NCBI RefSeq assembly: GCF_000737195.2
Contig: NZ_JALM01000027.1
Location: 1 to 64,000, forward strand
DNA length: 64,000 nucleotides
Source of the DNA: Sciscionella sediminilitoris
GTDB lineage: Bacteria; Actinomycetota; Actinomycetes; Mycobacteriales; Pseudonocardiaceae
Reading direction: 5' to 3'
Below the pieces are notes generated by a model. The model had not been told where the DNA came from, searched no databases, and worked only from the letters and a program-made list of their open reading frames with translations. Below are positions 24,614 to 34,320 of this stretch, one piece after another. The position numbers and the translations under genes were made by a program. The number at the start of each line of letters is the position of its first letter. The first letter of the stretch is position 1.

Positions 24614-25501
24614 ATGATCGTGATTACCACTCCGACCGGCCAGATCGGTGGCCGGCTACTGCAGATCCTGCTCGAACAGAGCACCGAGCCACTGCGCGTG
24701 ATCGCCCGGGATCCGGGGAAACTTCCGGAAACCGCGCGGGATCGCGCCGAGGTCGTCACCGGCTCGCACGGGGACCCGGAGGTTCTGGAGCGCGCGTTCG
24801 ACGGGGCGGACGCCGTGTTCTGGCTCCCACCCACCGATCCGCACCCGGCAAGCCTGGCCGAGATGTACACCGAGTTCACCCGCCCCGCCGCGAAGACGTT
24901 CACCGCCACCGGAATCGGCCACGTGGTCGGGGTTTCCGCGCTCGGCCGCGGTACCCCGGTCGCGGACGATGCCGGGCACGTGACCGCTTCCCTTGCCATG
25001 GACGATCTGATCGGGAGCACCGGCGTCGCCTACCGTGCCCTGGCCAATCCGAGCTTCATGGACAACCTGCTGTGGCAGGTTCCGCTGATCCGCGAACAGG
25101 GCGTGTTCACCGGGACCGACACCGCCGACCGCACGGCGCCCTCGGCCTGCACCGGAGACATCGCCGCGGCCGCGGCCCGGCTACTGCTCGACCGCTCGTG
25201 GAACGGAACCGGCGAGGTTCCGGTGCTCGGCCCGGAGGACATCTCCGCGAACGACAAGGCGCGGATCATGTCCGAGGTACTCGGCCGCCCGATCCGCTAC
25301 CAGTGGGAGTCGTTGGAGGAATTCCGCACGGGCATGACCGATCGGGGGCTGAGCGCAGCGGCGATAAATGGCTATGTCGACATGATGCGGGCGAAGAACG
25401 AGGGGCTGGACGACGGCGTGACCCGCACCGCCGATACGGCGAGCCCGACGAGCTTCCGCACCTGGTGCGAGCAGGTGCTCGAGCCTGCGGTGCGGGCATG
25501 A
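24614..25501 (+). CDS. NmrA-like NAD(P)-binding oxidoreductase
   Basis: A 295-residue atypical SDR (NmrA/HSCARG group). The N-terminus IVITTPTGQIGGRLLQILLE is a Rossmann motif related to quinone oxidoreductase or azoreductase-like proteins. It lacks the classical SDR Tyr-Lys pair. The ATG at 24614 is chosen because the NAD-binding strand begins immediately after it. It overlaps the following SDR gene (ATGA at 25498-25501) and is probably activated by the divergent LysR protein. Confidence 0.8.
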   Translation: MIVITTPTGQIGGRLLQILLEQSTEPLRVIARDPGKLPETARDRAEVVTGSHGDPEVLERAFDGADAVFWLPPTDPHPASLAEMYTEFTRPAAKTFTATGIGHVVGVSALGRGTPVADDAGHVTASLAMDDLIGSTGVAYRALANPSFMDNLLWQVPLIREQGVFTGTDTADRTAPSACTGDIAAAAARLLLDRSWNGTGEVPVLGPEDISANDKARIMSEVLGRPIRYQWESLEEFRTGMTDRGLSAAAINGYVDMMRAKNEGLDDGVTRTADTASPTSFRTWCEQVLEPAVRA

Positions 25502-26181
25502 ACAGCGCGCTCGTCATCGGGGCGTCCCGCGCCCTCGGGCTGAGCCTGGCCACCGAGTTCAGCCGCCGCGGCTGGGCCGTGACCGGGACCGTGCGCGGGA
25601 ACCGCCGGACCGGGCTGCACGAACTGGCCGAGACCTCCCAGGGCCGGGTCAGCGTCGAAACGCTGGAGATGACCGAACCGGAACAGGTCTCCGCATTGCG
25701 TGCGCGACTGACCGTACGCACCTTCGACCTGCTGTTCGTCAATGCCGCGATAACCCGGGGCGATATCCCGATCGGCGAGGTCCCGGCCGAGATGTTCACC
25801 GAGGTCATGCTCACCAACGCGCTCGGCCCCATGCGGGTCGTGGAAGCACTGCGCTCCCTGGTGTCACCGCAGGGGACCATCGGCATCATGTCCTCGCGCC
25901 AGGGCAGTATCGGTTGCAACACCGGCGGCGGGCAGGACGTCTACCGGGCGAGCAAATCCGCGCTGAACCAGTTGATGCGCTGCTATGCCGCCCGGTACGC
26001 GGACAGTGCGCACAGCCTGCTGCTCGCCTGCCCCGGCCATGTGCGCACCGAACTCGGCGGACCGGACGCACCGCTGAGCATCGAGCAGTCCGTTCCCGGT
26101 GTGGTGGACATGATCGAACGGCATCGTGGCGAGCCGGGGCTGCGGTTCCTCAACTACCAGGACGAACCGGTGCCCTGGTGA
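25498..26181 (+). CDS. Short-chain dehydrogenase (C-factor/CsgA-like)
   Basis: A 227-residue SDR. The cofactor motif is GASRALGLSLA at the start. Then come LLFVNAAI in place of NAG, the serine region GIMSSRQGS and the YRASKSALNQ catalytic Tyr-Lys. It is shorter than typical SDRs and resembles the C-factor-like branch. It is translationally coupled to the NmrA-like gene, so the two probably act on related carbonyl substrates under the LysR regulator. Confidence 0.82.
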   Translation: MNSALVIGASRALGLSLATEFSRRGWAVTGTVRGNRRTGLHELAETSQGRVSVETLEMTEPEQVSALRARLTVRTFDLLFVNAAITRGDIPIGEVPAEMFTEVMLTNALGPMRVVEALRSLVSPQGTIGIMSSRQGSIGCNTGGGQDVYRASKSALNQLMRCYAARYADSAHSLLLACPGHVRTELGGPDAPLSIEQSVPGVVDMIERHRGEPGLRFLNYQDEPVPW

Positions 26182-26194
26182 GCGTGGAAGCGGT

Positions 26195-26659
26195 TCAGCG
26201 CGCGTGGCCGCGGATCTGCACCCGATCACCGACGTGCAGATAGTTGAAGAACACCTTGGCGCTGTGCCGGGTCAGGTGCACACAACCGTTCGACTTCTTC
26301 CACACATTGCCCTCGTGGAATGCCCGGCCGTGGTGATCGAAGAATACCGAGAAGTTCATCGGCGCACCGTGGAACTGACTGGAACGATGATCGATGTCTT
26401 TCCAGGTGACCCGGTAATTCCCCGGATGCGTGCTGTTGTTCTTCCCGCTCGCCGCCAGCGCTCTGCCGTACCAGGCCCGGCCGTCCTTGATCAGCCACGC
26501 CTTCTGCGTGGTCAGATCCAGGCAGGCCTTCGCCGCTGCGGTGCACGGGGTCCCCGGCACCGTGGCCGGTGCGGCGCTGGCCACCGCGGGTACCGCGACC
26601 AGCGCTCCGGACAGCGCCAAAGCCCCGGTAACCATCCCAATTAGGCGTTTAGCGGACAT
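26195..26659 (-). CDS. Secreted L,D-transpeptidase (YkuD family)
   Basis: A 154-residue exported cell-wall enzyme. Residues 1-27 are a signal peptide (SAKRLIGMVTGALALSG, then AVASAAPA cleavage). The YkuD catalytic domain ends with the motif SNGCVHLTRHSAKVFF, containing the nucleophilic cysteine, and the upstream histidine is in FDHHGRAFHEG. Such enzymes make 3-3 cross-links in peptidoglycan or attach proteins. In a strain with vanY-type trimming they offer a route to glycopeptide tolerance, which is a speculative link. It lacks the Ig-like domain of mycobacterial Ldt. Confidence 0.88.
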   Translation of the reverse strand: MSAKRLIGMVTGALALSGALVAVPAVASAAPATVPGTPCTAAAKACLDLTTQKAWLIKDGRAWYGRALAASGKNNSTHPGNYRVTWKDIDHRSSQFHGAPMNFSVFFDHHGRAFHEGNVWKKSNGCVHLTRHSAKVFFNYLHVGDRVQIRGHAR

Positions 26660-26767
26660 TTCGACCACTCCTAGCCGTTGGTTGTCCCCTCCACCATCGG
26701 TGTTCGGGACACATCGCGCCACCCACCAGTCGGGTTAAGTTCGCGCGCTGGTTTCCGACGGCACCGG

Positions 26768-27973
26768 TCAATCCGCGTGGAAGGGGCTGACCGTCGCCCC
26801 CTTTCCGGTGTGCTCATCGAAGGAGTACACCCGTTTCCCGCGGACGAAAACGGTGTGCGCACGGCTCATGACATCGAGCGGATCGCCGGACCACAGCACG
26901 ATATCGGCGTCCAGGCCGGGTTTGAGCGCGCCGACCCGGTCGTCGAGGCCGAGGATGCGCGCGGGTTCGAGGGTGATGGCGCGCAGCGCGGTCTCCCGGT
27001 CGAGTCCTTCCTTGACGGCGAAAGTGGCCTGGTGCACCAGGAAATCGATGGGCACCACGGGATGATCGGTGGTGATGGCGATCCGCACCCCGGCCTTGGC
27101 GAGCAGCCCGGGATTGCGCAGTCCACGCCTGCGCACCTCCACTTTGGACCGATTCACGATGAGCGGCCCGATGATGACGGGGATGTCCTTGTCCGCCAAC
27201 AGGTCCACGATGCGGTGACCTTCGGTGCCGTGGTTGACCACGAGCCGGTAACCGAATTCCTCGGCGAGCCGGATGGCGGTGGCGATGTCGTCGGCCCGGT
27301 GGGTGTGCTGGCACCACGGGATTTCCCGGTTGAGCACGGAAAGCAGCGCTTCGTTGCCGAGGTCGTGCTGGAAGGGTTCACCGTCCCGGGCGGCCGCCGC
27401 TTTGCGTTCCCCGTAGTCGCGCGCGGCGAGCAGTGCCTTGCGGATCACCGCGGCCACCCCGAGCCGGGTGGAGGGCAGCTTTTTCTGTTCGCCGTAGATG
27501 CGTTTGGGGTTCTCGCCGAGCGCGCTCTTGATGCTGACCGGCTGGCGGACGAGCATCTCGTCCACGGTCGCGCCCCAGCATTTGAGTGCCGCGGTCTGGC
27601 CGCCGATGGGGTTCCCGGAACCGGGTTTGATGACGGCGGTGGTGACCCCGCCGGCGAGCGCGTCGCGGAATCCCTCGTCGTCGGGGTTCACCGCGTCCAG
27701 TGCCCGCAGCGCGGCGCCGTTGGGGTCGGTCATCTCGTTGACGTCGTCACCGGCCCAGCCGTCGCCTTCCTCCCACACGCCGATGTGCCCGTGCGCCTCG
27801 ACGAATCCGGGAAGCACCCAGGATCCCTGGGCGTCGATGATTTCCGTGTCCTCCGGCACGGCCACATCGGTGCCGAGCGCGGTGATCACCCCGTCCTCGA
27901 CCAGCACGGTCGCGCCCTCGATCGGTTCCCCGTCGACGGGAACCACGTATCCCCCGGTGATCGCGAACCTCAT
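26768..27973 (-). CDS. Amidohydrolase (imidazolonepropionase-like)
   Basis: A 401-residue metal-dependent hydrolase. The N-terminal beta-sandwich RFAITGGYVVPVDG is followed by VLPGFVEAHGHIG, whose H-x-H is the first metal motif; QHTHRADD and VNHGTEGH provide further histidines, and ITTDHPVVP the metal aspartate. Similar proteins are annotated as imidazolonepropionase-like amidohydrolases. The start overlaps the stop of the aldose epimerase gene (ATGA at 27970-27973). The substrate is not predictable. Although its histidine pattern is complete, it is not part of a hut operon. Confidence 0.85.
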   Translation of the reverse strand: MRFAITGGYVVPVDGEPIEGATVLVEDGVITALGTDVAVPEDTEIIDAQGSWVLPGFVEAHGHIGVWEEGDGWAGDDVNEMTDPNGAALRALDAVNPDDEGFRDALAGGVTTAVIKPGSGNPIGGQTAALKCWGATVDEMLVRQPVSIKSALGENPKRIYGEQKKLPSTRLGVAAVIRKALLAARDYGERKAAAARDGEPFQHDLGNEALLSVLNREIPWCQHTHRADDIATAIRLAEEFGYRLVVNHGTEGHRIVDLLADKDIPVIIGPLIVNRSKVEVRRRGLRNPGLLAKAGVRIAITTDHPVVPIDFLVHQATFAVKEGLDRETALRAITLEPARILGLDDRVGALKPGLDADIVLWSGDPLDVMSRAHTVFVRGKRVYSFDEHTGKGATVSPFHAD

Positions 27974-28872
27974 AGTGGCCGGATCCCCCATTCGCCGTGC
28001 CATTGCGCGCCGGGCTCGAGCCAGATCAGATCGTCCCCGGAATTGAGCGCATCGGGTGGACAGGTCATGGGTTCGATCGCGACCGCGCCCGGCCTGCCGT
28101 CGAACTCCGGCGGGGTGAATGCCTGCACCCACGGGAATTCCGGGCCCGCCCAGAGTTCCACGCCATCGCCGTCCGGGTGCACGAGCCGGTAGTGCGCGCG
28201 CCCATCGGTGCCGAACTCGATCCCGGTGAACGAGGCGTCCAGCGGCCGGTCCGCGCGGATCTCGCCCGCGGTGGCGCCGCCGATCGCGGGCACGTCCTCC
28301 AGTGCCCCGGAGGGAATCATGGTTTCCCGGTTGAGCGGAAGCCAGCGGGACACCGGCATCTCCAGCACGCATTCATCGTTGTCCCGGTTTCCCGCGCGCA
28401 CATAGGGATGCGTGCCGAGCCCGAACGGGGCGCGCGCGTTCCCGGTGTTGCGCACCAGATGGCTCACCCCGAGCCCGTCCGCGGTGAGCCGGTAGGTGAC
28501 CTCGGTGCGCAGTGCGACCGGCCAGCCCTCGCCCTCGGGAATATCCACGCCGAGCGTGATCGCGCCCGCTTCCCGGTCCAGCACCTGCCAGGCACGTTTG
28601 CGCGCCAGACCGTGGATGGCGTTGCCGCGCTCCTGCTCGGTCACCGTGAGCTGCTGCGGTGTTCCCTCGTAGGTCCAGCTCGCCTTCGCGGTCCGGTTCG
28701 GCCACGGCACCAGGATGTTCCCGCAGGCCAGTGGTGGCTTGGCGTCCTCGGCGAAGGTCTCGGTGTACGGCGCGCCACCCGATTCGTAGTACCGCAGCGT
28801 CGCACCGCGTTCGGTGATGATGGCCCGCGCGCCCGCCGCGCTGATCTCGTACTGCTCGCCCGTCTTACCCAT
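27970..28872 (-). CDS. Aldose 1-epimerase (mutarotase) family protein
   Basis: A 300-residue galactose-mutarotase-like protein. The conserved region GNAIHGLARKRAW carries the first catalytic histidine, FGLGTHPYVRAG the second, and AIEPMTCPPDAL the glutamate. It would interconvert the alpha and beta forms of an aldose. It lies between an APC permease and an amidohydrolase, on the same strand and almost without spacers. It is 9 bp downstream of the permease stop. Confidence 0.88.
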   Translation of the reverse strand: MGKTGEQYEISAAGARAIITERGATLRYYESGGAPYTETFAEDAKPPLACGNILVPWPNRTAKASWTYEGTPQQLTVTEQERGNAIHGLARKRAWQVLDREAGAITLGVDIPEGEGWPVALRTEVTYRLTADGLGVSHLVRNTGNARAPFGLGTHPYVRAGNRDNDECVLEMPVSRWLPLNRETMIPSGALEDVPAIGGATAGEIRADRPLDASFTGIEFGTDGRAHYRLVHPDGDGVELWAGPEFPWVQAFTPPEFDGRPGAVAIEPMTCPPDALNSGDDLIWLEPGAQWHGEWGIRPL

Positions 28873-28881
28873 GTGGTGACG

Positions 28882-30225
28882 CTACTTCGACAGCTTGCCC
28901 ACGTCGAACTTGACCTTGCCGACGAACAACCGGTTCACGAACCAGAGCAGTACCCCGATCGCGAGCAGGATGCCGCCGATCACGTAATCCTGGCTGTCCC
29001 GCCCGGAAAACGGGCTCGCCAGGAAAGCACAGGTGATCGCGCCGAGCACCGGGATGACGGTGGGCGCCCGGAAATGCTTGTGCTCGGCCTTCTCCCTGCG
29101 CAGCACCAGAACCGCGATGTTGACCACGGTGAACACGAGTAGCAGAAGCAGCGAGGTGGTGCTGCCGAGCGCCTCCAGGTCCGTCGTGGACACCAGTACC
29201 ACGGCGATCAGGCTGGTGAAGATGATCGCGACCCACGGGGTGCGCCGCGCCGGGTGCACCGTGCCGAACAGGTTCGGGATGATGCGCTCGTTCGACATCC
29301 CGTACAGCAACCGGCTCGCCATCAGCATGTTGATCAGCGCCGAGTTCGACACCGCGAACAGCGCGATCACGCTGAACAGCCACGGCGGGAACCCGGGAAC
29401 GCCCACGCGCACCACATCCAGGAGCGGGGCACTCGAGGATTCGAGCTGTTCGGTGGGCACCACATAGGCCGAAACCAGGGCCACCAGGAAGTAGATCACC
29501 CCGACGATGCCGAGCCCGAGCAGCAGCGCGCGCGGGAAGATCCGGGCCGGTTCATGGCATTCCTCGGCCATGTTGACCGAGTCCTCGAACCCGACCATCG
29601 CGAAGAAGGCGAGCGCGGTGGCCGCCGTGATCGAGAAGAAGGTGCCCTGTGTCGGGTCGAACTGGGTCAGCCGCGCGGGCTCGCCGCGCCCCTCCGATGC
29701 GGCGATGATCCCGACCACGATCACGATCGCGAGCCCCGACAGTTCGACACAGGTGAGCACCACGTTCGCCTTCACCGATTCGCCGACCCCGCGGAAGTTG
29801 ATCAGCGCGAGCAGGGCGACGAACAGGATCGCGACCACGATGGTCGGTGCGGTGATGAAACTGGAGAGGTATTTCCCGCCGAAGGCCGTCGCCGCGGAGG
29901 AGGCCGAGGTGATCCCCGAACACATCACCGCGAACGCCACCATGAAGGTGAAGAACGGGATCCGGAACGCGCGGTTGGTGTAGAGCGCGGCACCCGCGGC
30001 CTTGGGATACTTCCCGACCAGTTCCAGATAACTGAACGCGGTCAGGAAGGCCACGGCGAACGCGATCAGGAACGGCACCCACACCGCCCCGCCGACCTCG
30101 CCCGCCACCTTCCCGGTGAGCGCGTAGATCCCGGTGCCGAGCACATCGCCGATCACGAAGAACAGCAACAGCTTGGGGCCGATCGCCCGCTTCAGGCTCG
30201 GCTGCTCCGCTGTGACCCCAGTCAT
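28882..30225 (-). CDS. APC-family amino acid permease
   Basis: A 447-residue membrane protein with about 12 predicted helices. The unwound helix-1 motif GDVLGTGIYALTG and the helix-6 region AFFAMVGFEDSVNMAEE identify the APC (amino acid-polyamine-organocation) superfamily. It would import amino acids or related compounds by proton symport. It is the first gene of a probable minus-strand operon with the mutarotase and amidohydrolase, and is divergent from efeO, 132 bp apart. Confidence 0.88.
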   Translation of the reverse strand: MTGVTAEQPSLKRAIGPKLLLFFVIGDVLGTGIYALTGKVAGEVGGAVWVPFLIAFAVAFLTAFSYLELVGKYPKAAGAALYTNRAFRIPFFTFMVAFAVMCSGITSASSAATAFGGKYLSSFITAPTIVVAILFVALLALINFRGVGESVKANVVLTCVELSGLAIVIVVGIIAASEGRGEPARLTQFDPTQGTFFSITAATALAFFAMVGFEDSVNMAEECHEPARIFPRALLLGLGIVGVIYFLVALVSAYVVPTEQLESSSAPLLDVVRVGVPGFPPWLFSVIALFAVSNSALINMLMASRLLYGMSNERIIPNLFGTVHPARRTPWVAIIFTSLIAVVLVSTTDLEALGSTTSLLLLLVFTVVNIAVLVLRREKAEHKHFRAPTVIPVLGAITCAFLASPFSGRDSQDYVIGGILLAIGVLLWFVNRLFVGKVKFDVGKLSK

Positions 30226-30357
30226 AGCTCGTATTGTGCACGGCGGGCCACCGAATGCGATACCCCTGCGCAGCGGAGTTACGGACCGGAGCCGACGGTT
30301 GACAGGGACTTAACATGTTCTGCGGAACGAGTTGGCGCCGAACCGGAGCGTGATGCC

Positions 30358-31521
30358 GTGCTTTCCAGGACAGGCCTGCTCGTCGGCATCACCATGGTGG
30401 TCTCGGCGGCGCTGCTGTTCGGCTCCCTGGTGTTCGCGCGCCACCAGCGCACGGCGGGGCACGAGGAGTTCATCGAGGTCTCCCGCGGCGGCTGTGGACA
30501 CGGCCCGCTCCCCCACGATCCGGGACCGCAGACGGTGACCGTGCGCAACACCGGGGCCGTGACGGCGACCGTGCAACTGGTCGACCCGTCCAGCGGTGCC
30601 GTCTACGGGGAGGTCGAGGCGCTCGGTTCGGGCACCAGCAGGCCGATGCGGGTGAACCTGGGGAACGGGAGCTACGCGTTCCGCTGCGCGCCGGACGAGA
30701 CGCGGGTCAGCGATGGCCCGAGGTTCCGGATCACCGGGGCACACGGGCCGGGTTCGCTCGCGGTGGCCCCGGTGACCAAGAACGATCTGCTCCGCCCACT
30801 GCGGGAGTACAAGGACTACCTCACCCACGGCCTCGATGTGCTGCTCGCCGATACCCAGGCGCTCGCGGGCACGAGCGATCGGGCCGCCGCCGAGCGCGCC
30901 TGGCTGACCGCGCACCAGGACTACGGACGGCTCGGCGGAGCCTATGACGCGTTCGGTGACCTCGGCGATGCGATCGACGGGCGCGCGGACGGGCACCAAG
31001 GCGGGGTCACCGACCCGGAGTTCACCGGCTTTCATCGGGTGGAATACGCGCTCTGGCACGGAAAACCGATGAGCGAGGTCGCTTCCTGGACTGCCCGGCT
31101 GCTCGCGGATGTGCGCTCGCTGCGCGGAGAACTGGCCCGCATGCAGGTCGACCCGAAGGACTTCGCGCTGCGCGCGCACGAGATCTCGGAGGACGCCATC
31201 CAATTCGAACTGACCGGGGCAAGCGATTACGGCAGCGGCACCAGCCTCGCCACGGTTTCGGCGAACCTGGACGGAACCAGTGCGGTGCTGGACACCCTGC
31301 GCGGGGTGCTGCGCGATCGCTACCCCGGAATGTCCGATGTGGACACCTGGCTCGGCAAGGCGCGCTCGGCGGTACTCGCCGGACGGCGCGCGGACGGTGG
31401 CTGGACCCCCTTGGACGCGCTGCCCGCCCTCCAGCGCGAACGGATCAACGCGACACTGAGCGAACTCGCCGAACGACTCGCCCCCGTCGCGGCGATCTGT
31501 GCGCCGAGGAGGATCCCGTGA
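30358..31521 (+). CDS. efeO: EfeO-like iron-uptake protein (cupredoxin + imelysin M75)
   Basis: A 387-residue protein anchored by an N-terminal hydrophobic helix (about 6-23, LLVGITMVVSAALLFGS). A cupredoxin-like domain of about 90 residues follows, then a helical imelysin/M75 domain with the signature GFHRVEYALWHG. EfeO captures ferrous or ferric iron outside the cell in the EfeUOB system. The GTG at 30358 is supported by GGAG 8 bases upstream. It overlaps efeB (GTGA at 31518-31521). No EfeU permease gene is adjacent. Confidence 0.85.
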   Translation: MLSRTGLLVGITMVVSAALLFGSLVFARHQRTAGHEEFIEVSRGGCGHGPLPHDPGPQTVTVRNTGAVTATVQLVDPSSGAVYGEVEALGSGTSRPMRVNLGNGSYAFRCAPDETRVSDGPRFRITGAHGPGSLAVAPVTKNDLLRPLREYKDYLTHGLDVLLADTQALAGTSDRAAAERAWLTAHQDYGRLGGAYDAFGDLGDAIDGRADGHQGGVTDPEFTGFHRVEYALWHGKPMSEVASWTARLLADVRSLRGELARMQVDPKDFALRAHEISEDAIQFELTGASDYGSGTSLATVSANLDGTSAVLDTLRGVLRDRYPGMSDVDTWLGKARSAVLAGRRADGGWTPLDALPALQRERINATLSELAERLAPVAAICAPRRIP

Positions 31522-32702
31522 GCGAGGGACTGGGACGGCGTTCGTTCCTGCGGGGCGCGCTGCTCGGTGCGGGCGCGGCGGGGGCAACCGGCGCGGTCAC
31601 CGCGAGCACCGCCGATGGCGCGGCCGCTCCCGAGCACTTTCCCTTCCACGGCCCGCATCAGCCCGGCGTGCTGCGTCCGAACGCCGCACAGGCTCTGGTG
31701 GTGAGCTTCGACGTGGTCACCGAGGATCTGCGCGGGCTGTTGCGCACGATCACCGAACGGGCCCGGTTCCTGTGCACCGGCGGCTCCCCGGCACCGGTCG
31801 GTATCGAGGACGCGCCGAGTGATTCCGGGGTGCTCGGCCCGGAGGTACCCGCCGATGGGCTCACCGTGACCCTCGCGGTCGGCTCCTCGCTGTTCGACGG
31901 GCGGTTCGGGCTCGCCGCGCGCAAACCACCGGGACTGGTGCCGATGCGCACCTTCCCCAATGACTCGCTCGATCCCGAGCAGTGCCACGGGGATCTGTGC
32001 CTGACCTTCGCCGCGGCGCACCGGGACACCGTGCTGCACGCGCTGCGCGATATCGCCAAGCACACCAGGGGCGCGATGCAGGCACGCTGGAAGATGGACG
32101 GGTTCACCTCGCCGAGCCGTCCACACGGAACACCGCGCAATCTGCTCGGTTTCCGGGACGGCACCTCGAATCCGGACGCGGGCGACCGGTCCGAAATGGA
32201 CGGTCTCGTGTGGACACCGGACGGCGGGACCTTCCAGGTGGTGCGGCTGATCCGGATGCTGGTGGAATTCTGGGACCGCATCGATATCAGCGAGCAGGAG
32301 AACATCTTCGGCAGGCGGCGGGACAGCGGGGCCCCACTGGACGGGCAGCACGAATTCGACGTGCCGCGATTCGCCGAGGATCCGGTCGGCACCGCGATCC
32401 CGATCACCGCGCACATCCGGCTCGCCAATCCGCGCCGGGCCGATACCGAGCCACAGCGCATCCTGCGCCGCGCCTACAACTACGACCGCGGTATCGACAA
32501 GGCGGGCAATCTGGACATGGGCTTGCTTTTCACCTGCTATCAGCGCGATATTCGTAACCAGTTCGAAGCGGTACAAACCAGGCTGATCGATGAACCCCTC
32601 GTGGACTACATTCAACCGTTTGGTGGCGGTTACTTCTTTGTCCTTCCAGGAATCACCGATCAGCGCGATTATCTCGGCAGTGCCTTGTTCGAGGACCGAT
32701 GA
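31518..32702 (+). CDS. efeB: EfeB-like Tat-exported dye-decolorising peroxidase
   Basis: A 394-residue DyP-type haem peroxidase. The twin-arginine signal (GRRSFLRGALLGAGAAG) shows export through the Tat pathway. The peroxidase signature GFRDGTSNP near residue 212 contains the catalytic aspartate. The later region IRLANPRRAD has the conserved arginine, and a haem-ligand histidine is expected in ITAHIRL. EfeB proteins oxidise ferrous iron or release iron from haem. It is translationally coupled to efeO. Confidence 0.88.
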   Translation: MSEGLGRRSFLRGALLGAGAAGATGAVTASTADGAAAPEHFPFHGPHQPGVLRPNAAQALVVSFDVVTEDLRGLLRTITERARFLCTGGSPAPVGIEDAPSDSGVLGPEVPADGLTVTLAVGSSLFDGRFGLAARKPPGLVPMRTFPNDSLDPEQCHGDLCLTFAAAHRDTVLHALRDIAKHTRGAMQARWKMDGFTSPSRPHGTPRNLLGFRDGTSNPDAGDRSEMDGLVWTPDGGTFQVVRLIRMLVEFWDRIDISEQENIFGRRRDSGAPLDGQHEFDVPRFAEDPVGTAIPITAHIRLANPRRADTEPQRILRRAYNYDRGIDKAGNLDMGLLFTCYQRDIRNQFEAVQTRLIDEPLVDYIQPFGGGYFFVLPGITDQRDYLGSALFEDR

Positions 32703-32724
32703 GGGTCGAACACGAGGAGGAACG

Positions 32725-34317
32725 GTGAACCGGAGAAAACGGACGGCGGCCCTGATTTCCGTCGCAGCGGCGGGGTGTCTGCTCGCCACCGCGTGTTCGG
32801 GCACCGGCGGGGAGGTGAACGTCGCCAAAGCCTCGAACGACACCGCGACACCGATCAAACACCTCGTCGTACTCTTCGACGAGAACATCTCCTTCGATCA
32901 CTATTTCGGCACCTATCCGAACGCCACCAATGCCGACGGAACCCCGTTCAAACCGAAACCGGGGACCCCGAAGATCAACGGGCTCACCCCGGAACTGCTG
33001 CACCACAACCCGAACGCCTATCAGCCGAAACGGCTCGGCCCGGACAAAGCGGCCACCTGCGACCAGTCGCACGACTACGACAAGGAGCAGAAGGCCTTCA
33101 ACGCCGGGAAGATGGACAAGTTCGTCGAGAACACCGAGTCCGACACCTGCACGGGGCAGCCCGCGCTGTTCGGTGAGCCCGGGCTCGTCATGGACTATTT
33201 CGACGGCAACACCGTCACGGCGATGTGGAACTACGCACAGCATTACGCGCTCAACGACAATTCCTTCAACTCCGTGTTCGGTCCGTCCACCCCGGGCGCG
33301 ATCGACCTCGTCTCCGGGCAAACCCACGGCGTGTACGCGGTCGACCCGAAGACCGGGGACAAGGTGAACCCGCCCGATGAGGCCACCGTCGCCTCCCCGG
33401 ACAAGGACGGCGTCGGCACCCTCGTCGAGGACCCCGATCCCGCATGGGACGACTGCTCGAACAAGAACCGCACCAGCGACGACCAGCTGGCCGCGTTCAA
33501 CGGCAAGAACATCGGCGACCGGCTCAACGAGCGCGGGGTCAGCTGGGGCTGGTTCCAGGGTGGCTTCCGCCCGACCGGCGAACACGACGGGCACCAGGTC
33601 TGCGGGGCGAAGCACAAGAACATCGCCGGGCAGGAACAGCTGGACTACGTGCCGCACCACGATCCGTTCAACTACTACAAGGCGACCTCGAATCCGAAAC
33701 ATCTGCCGCCGGAATCGCCCGCCGAGATCGGCAAGGACGGGCAAGCCAACCACAATTACGACCTCACCGATTTCGACACGGCGCTCAAGAACGAACTGCC
33801 CGCGGTGAGTTTCCTCAAGGCCCCGCAGTACCGGAACGGACACGCGGGGAACTCCGATCCGATCGACGAACAGCACTTCCTCGCCGAGCAGATCAACAAG
33901 ATCCAGCACTCCAAGGACTGGAAATCGACCGCCGTGGTGATCGCCTACGACGACTCCGACGGGTGGTACGACCACGCGCGGTCGCCGATCGTCAACGGTT
34001 CCTCGGACGCCAAGCTCGATTCCCCGATGTGCAAGGCGAAAAAACAGGGCCTCGGCGGATTCGCCGACCGCTGCGGCTACGGCCCCCGGTTGCCGTTCCT
34101 GGTGGTCTCGCCGTACGCCAAGCAGAACTTCGTCGACCACACCCAGACCGACCAGACCTCGATCATCAAGTTCGTGGAGCGCAACTGGAACGTCGCCCCG
34201 GTCGGCGGTGGCTCCTACGACGCGCGCGCGGGAAGCATGGAGAACATGTTCGACTTCAAGGCGAAGCCGAACACCCGGCCGCTGCTGCTCGACCCGAAGA
34301 CCGGGGCGGTGCGTTAG
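32725..34317 (+). CDS. Lipoprotein phosphoesterase (phospholipase C / AcpA-like)
   Basis: A 530-residue protein. The N-terminal signal ends in a lipobox LLATACS, so it is a lipoprotein. The catalytic metal/nucleophile motif HLVVLFDENISFDHYFGTYP is typical of the phospholipase C/acid phosphatase AcpA group. Metal ligands also appear in VIAYDDSDGWYDH and the C-terminal VDHTQTDQTSIIKFVERNW. Such enzymes hydrolyse phospholipids or phosphate monoesters outside the cell. GAGGAGGAACG precedes the GTG. The gene follows efeB by 22 bp and may be co-transcribed, linking iron and phosphate acquisition. Confidence 0.85.
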   Translation: MNRRKRTAALISVAAAGCLLATACSGTGGEVNVAKASNDTATPIKHLVVLFDENISFDHYFGTYPNATNADGTPFKPKPGTPKINGLTPELLHHNPNAYQPKRLGPDKAATCDQSHDYDKEQKAFNAGKMDKFVENTESDTCTGQPALFGEPGLVMDYFDGNTVTAMWNYAQHYALNDNSFNSVFGPSTPGAIDLVSGQTHGVYAVDPKTGDKVNPPDEATVASPDKDGVGTLVEDPDPAWDDCSNKNRTSDDQLAAFNGKNIGDRLNERGVSWGWFQGGFRPTGEHDGHQVCGAKHKNIAGQEQLDYVPHHDPFNYYKATSNPKHLPPESPAEIGKDGQANHNYDLTDFDTALKNELPAVSFLKAPQYRNGHAGNSDPIDEQHFLAEQINKIQHSKDWKSTAVVIAYDDSDGWYDHARSPIVNGSSDAKLDSPMCKAKKQGLGGFADRCGYGPRLPFLVVSPYAKQNFVDHTQTDQTSIIKFVERNWNVAPVGGGSYDARAGSMENMFDFKAKPNTRPLLLDPKTGAVR

Positions 34318-34320
34318 TTC

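Noticed and set aside
29254-30357. Upstream extension of the efeO frame over the permease gene
   Set aside because: The residues are low-complexity Arg/Glu/His-rich and the real start is the GTG at 30358 with a good ribosome site and membrane helix.
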